Shown here: piece after piece, positions 1 through 7,785 of the stretch
Layout: every line of letters begins with the position of its first letter
Numbering within the stretch: the stretch's first letter is position 1
Source: a virus
Virus record (IMG/VR): IMGVR_UViG_3300032896_000074
Location: 1 to 42,583 of that record
Length of the DNA stretch: 42,583 nucleotides
Reading direction: 5' to 3' (one strand)
Notes under the pieces: model-generated
The model's input: only the letters and a program-made list of their open reading frames with translations
What the model was told of the DNA's origin: nothing
Database searches by the model: none
Position numbers and translations under genes: made by a program

Positions 1-1
1 T

Positions 2-688
2 AGTGGATCAACCCTCTTCAACACTGTCGTCGTCATCGGATCCGACGGGCGGCTTCTGAACAAGCACCGAAAACTGATGCCGACAAATCCAGAGCGCATG
101 GTTTGGGGTCAAGGAGACGCGAGTGGACTTCGCGTTGTCGAAACGCCTGTCGGCCGCATCGGCTGTCTGATCTGCTGGGAAAGCTACATGCCGCTGGCTC
201 GTTTCGCCCTCTATGCGCAGAAACTCGACATTTACGTCGCACCGACATGGGACAACGGCAAGACTTGGCTGTCGAGCATGAGCCATATCGCGCGCGAAGG
301 TGGATGCTGGGTGCTCGGAACTGCAACGGCCTTGAACGAGCGGGATATCCCGGCGGATTTTCCCGAGCGAGACAAACTCTTTTCCAGTGGCGAATGGGTG
401 AACCCTGGCGATGCCATAGTGGTGCAGCCCAATGGCGCTGTAGCCGCGGGGCCGCTCCATGAAGAGGTTGGCGTTCTTTATGCGACGGTTGACGTCGAAA
501 CCGCTCGTGCAGCCCGGAAATCGCTGGACGTAGCCGGGCATTACGGCAGGCCCGACATCTTCAGGCTTGAAGTCGATCGCAGGGGATTGCCACCAGCCAT
601 ATTTCTCGACGATCAGGACTCAAATGTGGTTCCGTTGAAGGAATACGACCGACTGGACACTGAGAACTGGCGATCAGTATCGGGCTGA
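2..688 (+). CDS. Nitrilase / carbon-nitrogen hydrolase, 3' part only
   Basis: The gene is cut by the left edge of the window; the reading frame is open from base 2, so 228 codons of the C-terminal part are seen. Nitrilases hydrolyse nitriles or amides with a Glu-Lys-Cys triad. Here the Lys lies in HRKLMPT (local residue 24) and the nucleophile in CLICWESY (local residue 58). The catalytic Glu must lie upstream of the window. The stretch around VAPTWDNGKTW and the length after the Cys fit aliphatic or aryl nitrilases. The substrate cannot be told. It converges on the MFS gene and has no visible functional link to the ars genes. Confidence 0.9.
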   Translation, partial: SGSTLFNTVVVIGSDGRLLNKHRKLMPTNPERMVWGQGDASGLRVVETPVGRIGCLICWESYMPLARFALYAQKLDIYVAPTWDNGKTWLSSMSHIAREGGCWVLGTATALNERDIPADFPERDKLFSSGEWVNPGDAIVVQPNGAVAAGPLHEEVGVLYATVDVETARAARKSLDVAGHYGRPDIFRLEVDRRGLPPAIFLDDQDSNVVPLKEYDRLDTENWRSVSG

Positions 689-965
689 TGTGTTGCGACT
701 GTCGCTGCCACGCTTGCGATGGCGCCTTCAGTTCGCTCTTCGTTCGTCAGATGCTTAAGGCAGACCCTTTTGCTTTGAGCACCATTTCAGACCTATTGGC
801 TGAGCAGTCGGCGTTACGCATGGATCAGCACGACCCGGTGGTTCTCGCCACGCCCAGTCCGAGTAGTTGCAAACAACAGCCCATGGTCCGTCCTGTTGGG
901 AGAAGGCTGTTATGTTTTCCCGATTTTACGGGATACATCAGCAAGGAGATTGCCGACTTGGGTCC
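689..965. other. Gene-free spacer between convergent genes
   Basis: I see no credible gene between the nitrilase stop and the MFS stop. A short inverted repeat (TCCCG, 6-nt loop, CGGGA) lies at 918-933, but it lacks a good T-run on either strand, so I do not call it a terminator. Confidence 0.5.
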
Positions 966-2192
966 TCACAACATCTCTGAACCGGCTGAGGGCGTCGTTT
1001 CAACCGTCGCCAGTTTTCTGCTCGCGAGCGCCACGACAACTCCAAAGACAAACACGCCAGTCAGACCGAACGCAAGGAAAAAGCCTAGCGTCGGAAACAC
1101 GCCAGACGCATCCATGATCGCCGTGACGGCAAAGGGAGCGATGGCGGTGGCCAGTTGGCGCGCCGCCGTGATCCAGCCGACAGAGGTCCCGTATGATCGG
1201 CGGCCGAACAATTCGAGCGGCAGTGTTCCACCGACGATGCTCATCAAGCCTGACCCTACGCCAAAGAGGACCGAGAACGCGACGGCACCTGCTAGGGATG
1301 GCGCACTGAGAAGAAGTACCGCAAGGCCAGACGCCAAAGCAGCCGTTGCGCCTGCGGCAAGCCAAGTCTGCGGGAGGTTTGAGCCAAAGACCATGTTGAG
1401 AAGGCGGCTGGCGACCTGAGCCGGTCCAAACAGCGCTCCTACAGCGACGGCCGCTGTGCCAAGCCCCACCGCCGTCAACAGCGGGACCATTTGAACGAGG
1501 ACTGCGCCAAGGACGAAACCCTCAAGCGCGAAGCCGACAAGCAGCAGCACAAAAATGGGCGACCATTTCGACGGCCGCGCCACTGCGTGCGAAGTGGCTG
1601 CCACTCGCGAAGCTTTTCGAGTCGAGCCGTGACGTGGAAGCAGGTAATGCAAAGGCATGCAAATGAGCAGGTGCATGGCGGCAAAAATCAGCAATATCTC
1701 CCGCCATGTGAAATATCCCTGCAGCTCCGTTGTGAGCGGCCAGAACACCGTCGAGGCGAAACCGCCTATCAAGGTCAGATGCGTGATGCTCCGCTGCGCG
1801 TACGAACCGCCAAATTGCACGATGGCAATGAACGCCGAGCTGTAGAGGACAAAGCAGGACGAGACCTGCATCGCGACGATGCCGATTGCGAATGCCGCAG
1901 TGCCTGGCACCAGCGCGGTCCACAACAACGAGACCGTCGCTGCGAGCGACCCGGCTGCCATCAAGACCGGCGCGCCGTGCCGGTCGGTCCAAGTCCCGGC
2001 GCTTGGCGCGAGAAAGGCGCTGAGCAGCAAAGCGCCCGAAAGAAAAGCAAAAAGCAGCGAGAGGGGAAGACCTAGCTCCCGCGCCGCGTCTGGCGCGAGA
2101 AGACTGTAGCTGTAGTAGAGTGTGCCATAACCAATGATCTGCGTGAGACCGAGCGCCCAAATAGCAAGCGCTGGCGCTTTTTGGTCAGTCAT
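966..2192 (-). CDS. MFS transporter of the arsenic locus
   Basis: A 408-residue protein with about 12 hydrophobic segments and an MFS-like loop after helix 2 (TWTDRHGAP, near residues 67-75). Its ATG directly follows the stop of the flavoprotein gene (TGA then ATG), so the two are probably translationally coupled and belong to the arsR operon. From this position it may export an arsenic compound, as MFS proteins such as ArsK and ArsJ do in other ars clusters. There is no GAPDH gene beside it, which argues against the ArsJ pathway. MFS membership is clear; the substrate is inference from context. Confidence 0.85.
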   Translation of the reverse strand: MTDQKAPALAIWALGLTQIIGYGTLYYSYSLLAPDAARELGLPLSLLFAFLSGALLLSAFLAPSAGTWTDRHGAPVLMAAGSLAATVSLLWTALVPGTAAFAIGIVAMQVSSCFVLYSSAFIAIVQFGGSYAQRSITHLTLIGGFASTVFWPLTTELQGYFTWREILLIFAAMHLLICMPLHYLLPRHGSTRKASRVAATSHAVARPSKWSPIFVLLLVGFALEGFVLGAVLVQMVPLLTAVGLGTAAVAVGALFGPAQVASRLLNMVFGSNLPQTWLAAGATAALASGLAVLLLSAPSLAGAVAFSVLFGVGSGLMSIVGGTLPLELFGRRSYGTSVGWITAARQLATAIAPFAVTAIMDASGVFPTLGFFLAFGLTGVFVFGVVVALASRKLATVETTPSAGSEML

Positions 2193-3605
2193 TCAAGCAC
2201 GCAAGGCAACAGTCTCGCGACCTGGCACTGCCGTTGAGCAGCCGCAGCCCGCCTTGCCCTCGTCTTTGGCCACGGCATCGGCAACGCAGCAAGCATCCAC
2301 TGCTGCCGGTGCTGGACCGCCGCAGCAGCCGGCCGAGGCAATTTCAGTGCTCGGGGTCGCGTTGCAGACGCCCGTTTCTGGGAGCACGAGTTGGACCTCG
2401 CGCGCTGCCTTTTGGTCGCCCGCAATTGATGCAACGACGGACCGGGCCTGTTCATAACCGGTTAGCATGAGAAAGGTCGGCGCTCGTCCGTAGGACTTGG
2501 CCCCGACAATCACGAAGCCGCTTTCCGGATGCTCAAGTTCAGCAACGCCATGCGGCGGTACGGTGCCGCAGGAATGGAGATTGGGATCAATCAAAGGCGC
2601 CAGCGCAGGTGGTGCCTCAACGGCCGGGTCGAGCGAGACGCGAAGCTCGCGCAGGAACGACAAGTCAGGCCGGAAGCCGGCTGCTACAATGATCCTGTCA
2701 ACGCCGACGACGAAATCCACGCCATCGCGCCGCGCGTGTACTCTCAAGCCTTGGCCGCTGCGCTCGATGCGCTGGACCGAAAATGACGTAAGCATTGTCA
2801 GCCGACCATCATCCATCGCAGCCTTGGCGGCGAGGCCGAGCGCGCCGCGCTCCGGCAACTGGTCGTTCAATCCACCGCCAAGCAGGCGATCGATGTTCGC
2901 ATGCCTCAGTGCCCACAGGATTTCGGTCGCCTTGTCCTCCTGCTGCAACTCCATAAGCGCGAGCGCCGCGTTGATCGCGGAGTGGCCGCTGCCAATGACG
3001 AGTGTGCTCTTGCCGGCATAGAGCGACCGCTCAGCGCCAATCACGTCGGGAATGCCGTAAGCGATCCTGTCGGCATTGGCCCGCTCTCCTGGTACAGGAA
3101 GTCCGTCCACGCCGATTGGGTTCGGCTGCGTCCACGTTCCAGACGCGTCGATGACTGCACGTACACGCGCCCGCTGGTCCTCACCATTGGCATCTGCGTA
3201 CTGAACTAAGAAAGGCGAGGCCTCACGTTCATTCGAGGACATCTTATCCCTGCCCTCGCGGGTAATGGCTGTTACCTGTGCGCCTAGGCGGAGATTCGGC
3301 GCGATCTGCGGCAATGCCGCGAGCGGTGCCAGATATTGATCGATGATTTCGCAGCCGGTCGGCAGGTGGTCGGGATTCGGTTCCGTCCAGCCAGAAGCCT
3401 GGAGGAGCGCCAAGGCTGCCGGGTCGATATTGTAGCGCCAAGGGGAGAACACACGCACATGCGCCCATTCGCGCATCGCCGCGCCAGCTTCGCGGCCACG
3501 CTCGAAAATTAGCGGCCGGATTCCGCGTTGGACGAGATGTGCAGCGGCTGAGAGGCCGGCAGGCCCGGCACCAATGACCGCGACGGGAAGCTCAGGAGAA
3601 ACCAT
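2193..3605 (-). CDS. ArsO-like flavin-dependent monooxygenase with Cys-rich tail
   Basis: A two-dinucleotide-fold flavoprotein of 470 residues. The FAD-binding motif VIGAGPAGLSAA is near residue 10 and an NAD(P)H-binding VIGSGHSAINAAL lies mid-protein. This is the layout of FMO/TrkA-like enzymes called ArsO in ars operons. The last 60 or so residues are unusual: seven cysteines arranged as C, CC, CC and CGC in an Ala/Gly-rich stretch, possibly a metalloid-binding tail. An ATG at 3611 is also possible, but the AAGGAG site sits 8 nt from the ATG at 3605 and only 2 nt from the one at 3611. Its reaction is not established; oxidation of an arsenical or thiol-arsenical is a guess from context. Confidence 0.8.
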   Translation of the reverse strand: MVSPELPVAVIGAGPAGLSAAAHLVQRGIRPLIFERGREAGAAMREWAHVRVFSPWRYNIDPAALALLQASGWTEPNPDHLPTGCEIIDQYLAPLAALPQIAPNLRLGAQVTAITREGRDKMSSNEREASPFLVQYADANGEDQRARVRAVIDASGTWTQPNPIGVDGLPVPGERANADRIAYGIPDVIGAERSLYAGKSTLVIGSGHSAINAALALMELQQEDKATEILWALRHANIDRLLGGGLNDQLPERGALGLAAKAAMDDGRLTMLTSFSVQRIERSGQGLRVHARRDGVDFVVGVDRIIVAAGFRPDLSFLRELRVSLDPAVEAPPALAPLIDPNLHSCGTVPPHGVAELEHPESGFVIVGAKSYGRAPTFLMLTGYEQARSVVASIAGDQKAAREVQLVLPETGVCNATPSTEIASAGCCGGPAPAAVDACCVADAVAKDEGKAGCGCSTAVPGRETVALRA

Positions 3606-3662
3606 CTTCATTGCTCCTTCGATGTTTCTAAGAAATTCGAATTAGCGAGGCAAAAAAGGGGG

Positions 3663-3986
3663 TCATGCAACCTCCCTTTGCGCGACAGCTGGCGGGCAGG
3701 TCGAGTCTGCGCAGCACTCGTCCGAAAGATAGCCAATCAACCCGTTCATGGCCGGATAATTGGCGCGGCATAAAAGCGTTGTCGCCTGCCGTTCCTGCGT
3801 CACCAACCCGACATCAATCAGCTTTCTGCAGTGATGGGAAAGCGTTGAATTTGGAATGCCCAGCTTTGCCTGGATACGTCCAACGGGCATGCCTTCGTCG
3901 CCCGCACGAACCAGGAGGCGGTAGATGTTTAAGCGTGTCGGATTGCCGAGCGCTTCGAGCTGGGCTGCTGCTTTTTCGAGTTTCAT
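3663..3986 (-). CDS. arsR: ArsR-family arsenic-responsive repressor
   Basis: A 107-residue winged-helix protein. The HTH (IQAKLGIPNSTLSHHCRKL) is at about residues 39-57. Near the C-terminus is DECCADSTC, giving Cys at about 91, 92 and 97. A C-terminal Cys-Cys-x4-Cys arrangement resembles the As(III) site of the Acidithiobacillus-type ArsR rather than the CxC in the DNA-binding helix of E. coli ArsR. The ATG at 3986 is preferred over a TTG at 4022, because that TTG is itself the -35 box of a good promoter. It heads the leftward operon arsR, flavoprotein, MFS and probably represses both directions through the palindrome at 4030-4045. Confidence 0.9.
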   Translation of the reverse strand: MKLEKAAAQLEALGNPTRLNIYRLLVRAGDEGMPVGRIQAKLGIPNSTLSHHCRKLIDVGLVTQERQATTLLCRANYPAMNGLIGYLSDECCADSTCPPAVAQREVA

Positions 3987-3993
3987 GGAAATA

Positions 3994-4022
3994 TAGATAG
4001 ACGCGAAAATTGCATCGGTCAA
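3994..4022 (-). promoter_or_regulatory. arsR promoter
   Basis: On the minus strand TTGACC (4022-4017), 17 bp, TATCTA (3999-3994). The predicted transcript start falls at or next to the arsR ATG at 3986, so the arsR message may be leaderless. Confidence 0.5.
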
Positions 4023-4029
4023 TCCATAT

Positions 4030-4045
4030 TTCGAAAATTCTCGAA
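4030..4045. promoter_or_regulatory. Probable ArsR operator
   Basis: TTCGAAAATTCTCGAA matches its own reverse complement at 14 of 16 positions. It lies just upstream of the arsR -35 box and just upstream of the Pho box for arsC, so one bound ArsR dimer could control both directions. Assignment to ArsR is by position. Confidence 0.5.
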
Positions 4046-4046
4046 A

Positions 4047-4064
4047 CTGTCATATAACTGTCAT
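4047..4064 (+). promoter_or_regulatory. Pho box (PhoB binding site) for arsC
   Basis: CTGTCATATAACTGTCAT: two CTGTCAT repeats with an 11-bp period. It agrees at all 18 positions with the consensus CTGTCATAWAWCTGTCAY. A -10-like CATAGG (4073-4078) follows about 9 bp later, the usual geometry for a PhoB-activated promoter that lacks a normal -35 box. The transcript would start near 4085 and reach the arsC ATG at 4107. Confidence 0.7.
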
Positions 4065-4106
4065 GTCGTGAGCATAGGTCGGGTGCATTTCCATGCGGAC
4101 GGCAAA

Positions 4107-4631
4107 ATGAGCGACCCTCACAATGTTCTATTCCTCTGCACTGGCAACAGCGCCCGCTCGATCCTAGCCGAGTCGATCCTCTTGAAAGACGGCGCTGGCC
4201 GCTTCCGTTCCTTTTCGGCTGGCAGCCATCCCAAGGGCGCGGTGCATCCAATGGCGCTCAAGGTGCTAGCTGCTATGGATTATCCGAGCACTGGCTTCCG
4301 GTCGAAATCGTGGGACGAGTTTGCTGGGCCTGGTGCGCCTCAGATGGATTTCGTTTTCACTGTCTGCGACAACGCTGCAGGCGAAACGTGCCCGCTCTGG
4401 CCTGGGCATCCAATGACCGCTCATTGGGGCATCGAGGACCCGGCAGCCGTAGAGGGAAGCGAGATAGACAAGGAGCGCGCCTTTTCCGACGCTGCGCGCT
4501 TCATGCGCAACCGCATTTCAGCTTTCATCAACCTGCCGCTTTCAACCATTGACCGGATGGCACTCGGCACCAAGCTTCGCGACATTGGGCAGATGGAAGG
4601 CTCAACGTTCGGCAACCCGCAAGCCGGATAG
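4107..4631 (+). CDS. arsC: Arsenate reductase, LMW protein-tyrosine-phosphatase type
   Basis: Reduces arsenate to arsenite in the cytoplasm, normally with thioredoxin. The 174-residue protein opens with NVLFLCTGNSARS, the CX5R oxyanion loop (Cys11, Arg17). The redox pair expected of this ArsC class is seen as Cys87 and Cys95 in VCDNAAGETCP. A GTG at 4068 would add 13 residues, but it lies inside the promoter, and homologues start just before NVLFLC, so the ATG at 4107 is chosen. It overlaps the aquaporin gene by one base (TAGTG). Product arsenite would leave through that channel or the MFS protein. A Pho box and a probable ArsR operator sit upstream. Confidence 0.93.
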   Translation: MSDPHNVLFLCTGNSARSILAESILLKDGAGRFRSFSAGSHPKGAVHPMALKVLAAMDYPSTGFRSKSWDEFAGPGAPQMDFVFTVCDNAAGETCPLWPGHPMTAHWGIEDPAAVEGSEIDKERAFSDAARFMRNRISAFINLPLSTIDRMALGTKLRDIGQMEGSTFGNPQAG

Positions 4632-5299
4632 TGCCCCAGGCGACTCTCTCGCGGCGTCTGGTGGCGGAAGCGCTCGGCACCGCCATGCTCGTCGCAGCCG
4701 TTGTCGGCTCCGGCATCATGGCAACCTCGCTTACGAAAGACGCTGGACTCGCATTACTCGCGAATTCGCTGGCGACCGGCGCTGCACTGGTCGTGCTCAT
4801 AGCGACGCTTGGGCCTCTCTCCGGCGCGCATTTCAATCCGGTAGTGTCGCTTGCTCTCTGGCTCAGGGGGTCGATGCCGCTAGGCGAGCTTGGCCCATAT
4901 GTCTCTGCGCAGTTTGCAGGCGGAATTCTCGGCACGCTGGCCGCCCACGCAATGTTCGAAATGCCGTTGGCCGATCCTTCGCTGACGGCGCGCACCGGGG
5001 TCGGTCAATGGCTCTCCGAAGCCGTCGCGGCCTTCGGCCTCGTCGCAACGATTTTGGCCGGACTCCGCTACCGCGCCGATGCCATGCCCTGGCTGGTCGG
5101 CCTCTACATCACGTCCGCCTACTGGTTTACGGCGTCGACGTCATTCGCCAATCCGGCTGTGACGGTCGCGCGAGCGTTCACAGATACGTTTGCCGGCATT
5201 CGGCCTATTGATGCCCCGATCTTCATTGTCGCTCAAGTCGCCGGCGCGCTCGCCGCCATATTCCTAATCGGTTGGCTGCTGGATGACGCGGAGCGCTGA
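4631..5299 (+). CDS. aqpS: Aquaporin-family (MIP) channel, AqpS-like
   Basis: A 222-residue membrane protein with six hydrophobic spans and two half-helix motifs: NPV at 69-71 (GAHFNPVVS) and NPA at 174-176 (FANPAVTVAR). The residue after the second NPA is Val, not the Arg of the water-selective filter; this is known from AqpS-type channels in rhizobial ars operons that pass arsenite or methylarsenicals. The start is GTG, sharing a base with the arsC stop, so translation is coupled. The role, arsenite leaving down its gradient after ArsC, is inferred from family and context. Confidence 0.85.
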   Translation: MPQATLSRRLVAEALGTAMLVAAVVGSGIMATSLTKDAGLALLANSLATGAALVVLIATLGPLSGAHFNPVVSLALWLRGSMPLGELGPYVSAQFAGGILGTLAAHAMFEMPLADPSLTARTGVGQWLSEAVAAFGLVATILAGLRYRADAMPWLVGLYITSAYWFTASTSFANPAVTVARAFTDTFAGIRPIDAPIFIVAQVAGALAAIFLIGWLLDDAER

Positions 5300-5457
5300 C
5301 TGCTTCCACAACACCTCTGCATTTGCTCTTAGACCAAGTCTGCTTTGCGCCCCCAAGTCAGAAATTTGGTCCGACTCATCGTGAACCTGAAAGCGGACAT
5401 CCAGAAGGACGAAAAGTTGGGCATCAGGTGCAGCGTCGCCACAGAAGTTCGAAGTAG

Positions 5458-5916
5458 TCATGGACACGGCCGAAAGATCAATGCGCTTTTAACCGTGCCG
5501 TGATCACGAGCTGGCTGATTGAGACCGACGCTTCAACGGCCGATGCGGATATGCATCATGTCGACCTGCCATTCGAGATACGCAGGCGGGGTGTTGGACG
5601 GCGGCTGGTGATTGAAGGGCAGGGGGCATCACAGCGCCGTATCGATCAGCCACTGATCGATATGATTGCTCGTGCCCATGCCTACCTCGGCGTGTTGACT
5701 GATGGGCAGGGCCTCGGACGCAAGCAGGTCGCCGAACAGTTCGGCGTGCATCCTGAGGATGTGAGCCGGCTCCTGCCGCTTGCGTATCTCTCACCGCGTA
5801 TCGTTGAAGCGATCATGACCGGCAGGCAGCCCGCCGACCTTTCCGTGCGTCATCTCACCCGCGGCATTGAACTGCCTATCAGCTGGGCCGAACAGGAAAA
5901 GCTCCTCGGCGTCTGA
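5458..5916 (+). pseudogene. Remnant of a large serine recombinase, C-terminal part
   Basis: The frame is open from 5458 and reads through a GTG at 5500. It ends with a stretch typical of the C-terminus of resolvase-type recombinases in alphaproteobacteria: HPEDVSRLLPLAYLSPRIVE, a GRQPADLSVRHLT segment and a final LPISWAEQEKLLGV. The catalytic serine domain and the zinc-ribbon region are missing and no trace of them is seen upstream, so this is a 5'-truncated relic of an older mobile element. Its position next to the prophage attachment site suggests a spot used repeatedly for integration. Confidence 0.7.
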
Positions 5917-6167
5917 CCGTCAGTCACGCTAACAATCGGCCCACGATTGACAGCCGGTCGTGGCTCGCCTCATCGACCCCGCACCATCACCGGTCAACTT
6001 TAGTGGACACCGAAAAGGCCACACAGAGACGCAGCCGCCGAAACCGCCCGAAATCGGCCATTTCAGAGACGCTCGTTCCACTATGCCGGGGCGCGGTTCA
6101 GATAACCCACGGAAGTCGCGTGACAATTTGCGACAGCGAGATAAAGGCCAAGAAAAAAGGGACCGAA

Positions 6168-6213
6168 TGGTGGGCGTGACAGGGATTGAACCTGTGACCC
6201 CTACGATGTCAAC
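6168..6213 (-). other. attL: 3' part of tRNA-Val(GAC)
   Basis: Read on the minus strand this gives the anticodon loop (GTTGACAT with GAC), the 3' anticodon strand CGTAG, a 5-nt variable region, a T arm (ACAGG, loop TTCAATC, CCTGT), the 3' acceptor strand CACGCCC and ACCA. The 5' acceptor and D arm are absent: upstream sequence has no matching D arm, and the 5' anticodon strand does not pair properly. Phages with tyrosine integrases often use the 3' part of a tRNA gene as att core. The left half stays on the host side and the restored full tRNA lies at attR, here beyond the window. Confidence 0.75.
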
Positions 6214-6331
6214 ATTGTTCCCGCCGTCGAAACCCGTGCTCTGCCGGGAAGAGAGCGCTACGTCCGGTGCATCTGTTGTCGTCTGGTTCATCCTGTGTTC
6301 CGATTCCGAGGTTCGCCGAACCTAAAGCACT

Positions 6332-6793
6332 CTACGTATTTCGGTACGTCTGACCGCGAACGATCTTCGTAACGGCCCGTCCGGATATTCCGAAGTCGCG
6401 GCCTACATGAGACCGATATTCGCCATTCGCGACTCGCTGTTTGACCGAACGAGCCTGTTCAACTGTCAGGCGTTGCCGAGCCGGGCGATAGAGCGCTCGC
6501 GTGCCATGAATATCCTTGTGCGCGTCGTTCTCCTTGGCCGTCGCCCACGTCAGATGTCTGCCATTGATGCAGCGGCGATTGCCGCAAAGGTGGGCGGCGT
6601 GATGCTTCGCTGTCGGCGGCATTCCATGCGTTCGCTCACAAACGCGGCGCGTCGGCTTGTAGACGCCAGTCGCATCGCGTGCAGTTGGATAACCCGACGG
6701 GTGAAGACCGTACGGCCAAAGAATGCAGTCGTCTGTCGCCGCCTCAATGGCGGCCTCAACGAACAGTCTGGTGGCCCCGCGTCTGGTACTCAT
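6332..6793 (-). CDS. HNH endonuclease, homing type, coupled to integrase
   Basis: A 153-residue protein with HHAAHLCGNRRCINGRHLTW near the middle and a following ENDAHKDIHG, the HNH_3 zinc and metal motif of phage homing endonucleases. The C-terminal third (VEQARSVKQRVANGEYRS through VGRDFGISGRAVTKIVRGQ) looks like the helix-turn-helix repeat that such enzymes use to grip DNA. Its ATG overlaps the integrase TGA (ATGA), so it is read after int in the same message. It is the last gene before attL. A freestanding homing nuclease is most likely; a role in integration is not shown. Confidence 0.8.
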   Translation of the reverse strand: MSTRRGATRLFVEAAIEAATDDCILWPYGLHPSGYPTARDATGVYKPTRRVCERTHGMPPTAKHHAAHLCGNRRCINGRHLTWATAKENDAHKDIHGTRALYRPARQRLTVEQARSVKQRVANGEYRSHVGRDFGISGRAVTKIVRGQTYRNT

Positions 6794-7785
6794 AGCGACT
6801 TCCTGATATCGAGCGTATCTGTCAGCTTGCGCAGGTAGGTAGGCGAGAAACGGGCATAGACCTTGGCCGTGATCTTCGTGTCGGAGTGTCCAAGGAACTG
6901 CGCTATTTCCTCCATCGAGTGTCCGTCTTCCGCGAGCCAGACTGCCGCCGAATGACGAAGCATGTGAGGCGAGACATCGGGCCTGTTGATGCCCGCTCCT
7001 GCCGCCTTCAAACCGCGCTTTATCGAGCCGATTTGCTTGCCCGCCCACTCTAGCACGAAGGGCGACAGCGCTCCAGCTTTCGCCTCCTGCAAAGCCGAAA
7101 AAAGCATGTCATTCATGGGGACTGTCGCGCGGCCTTTGCGCTTGGTTTTATCGAACGGATTGCGCAACTGAATCATGCGCCGGTCGAAGTCCACACGGTC
7201 CCAGGTTAGTTCGCGAGCTGCGGCCGATCTTGCCCCGGTTCCGATCAGCAACAGGATCGCAAGGCGGATATGCGGCGCGTTCGCCTTGTCGAGCATTCGT
7301 GCGACTTCATCGCGTGTCAGGTAGCCGTCCTTCGGCTCCGGTTTGGCCGGTCGCTCGATTGCCGGCGCCCGATCAATGAGACGATGCTTCTCGGCCCATT
7401 TCAAAACCATGCGAAGGTGGCCGAGCTCGGTGTGTATCGTGCCGTCTTTGATGCCCGCCTTCCGCCTCGCGGCGGTGTGCGCCCGGCAGTCGGCTATTGT
7501 GATCGCTTCACCGTCCATCGGCCCAAACCGTGCTTTCAGCGCTCGCCACGTGTAGACCATCGTGCCAACCACTGCTCTCCCCGCCATATCCTTGACATAG
7601 CCGTCCCATAGATCAGCTACCGTCTTGCCGCGCGGGCGCGTAAGCTCTGAGTATCGAGCCGGGGCGAGGCGGGCCGCCTCTTTTGGATCTGATGTTCCAA
7701 GTCGATAACGTCTCCGGATTCCGGCTTCGTCATCCCATGTGACACAGTACTCTCCACTGAGCCGGGTGAGCCTCCAGACTGACAT
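6790..7785 (-). CDS. int: Tyrosine-family integrase
   Basis: A 331-residue phage integrase that would recombine attP with the tRNA-Val attB. The catalytic set is visible: Arg186 in GTGAR, His274 and Arg277 in HMLRHSA, His300 in FLGHSD and the nucleophile Tyr310 in VYARFSP. The N-terminal 60 residues and the SAM-like core domain (about 55-140) are present. The ATG at 7785 is preferred because the frame further upstream (to 7893) overlaps the excisionase-like gene and is not integrase-like. It lies next to attL at the end of the leftward operon. Confidence 0.95.
   Translation of the reverse strand: MSVWRLTRLSGEYCVTWDDEAGIRRRYRLGTSDPKEAARLAPARYSELTRPRGKTVADLWDGYVKDMAGRAVVGTMVYTWRALKARFGPMDGEAITIADCRAHTAARRKAGIKDGTIHTELGHLRMVLKWAEKHRLIDRAPAIERPAKPEPKDGYLTRDEVARMLDKANAPHIRLAILLLIGTGARSAAARELTWDRVDFDRRMIQLRNPFDKTKRKGRATVPMNDMLFSALQEAKAGALSPFVLEWAGKQIGSIKRGLKAAGAGINRPDVSPHMLRHSAAVWLAEDGHSMEEIAQFLGHSDTKITAKVYARFSPTYLRKLTDTLDIRKSL

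Noticed and set aside
688-2109. Long plus-strand frames opposite the MFS gene
   Set aside because: They are antisense shadows of a clear membrane protein and show no family features.
4068-4106. GTG start for arsC at 4068
   Set aside because: It falls within the promoter, right after the Pho box, and family members begin just before NVLFLC; the ATG at 4107 is better.
6168-6260. Intact tRNA-Val gene
   Set aside because: The T arm, anticodon loop and CCA end are good, but the 5' acceptor strand and D arm are missing and the 5' anticodon strand mispairs. Only the 3' part is present.
5960-6325. 121-codon plus-strand frame across attL
   Set aside because: It contains GVTGIEPVTPTMS, the well-known false peptide from reading the complement of a tRNA 3' end. 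It is an artefact of the tRNA fragment.
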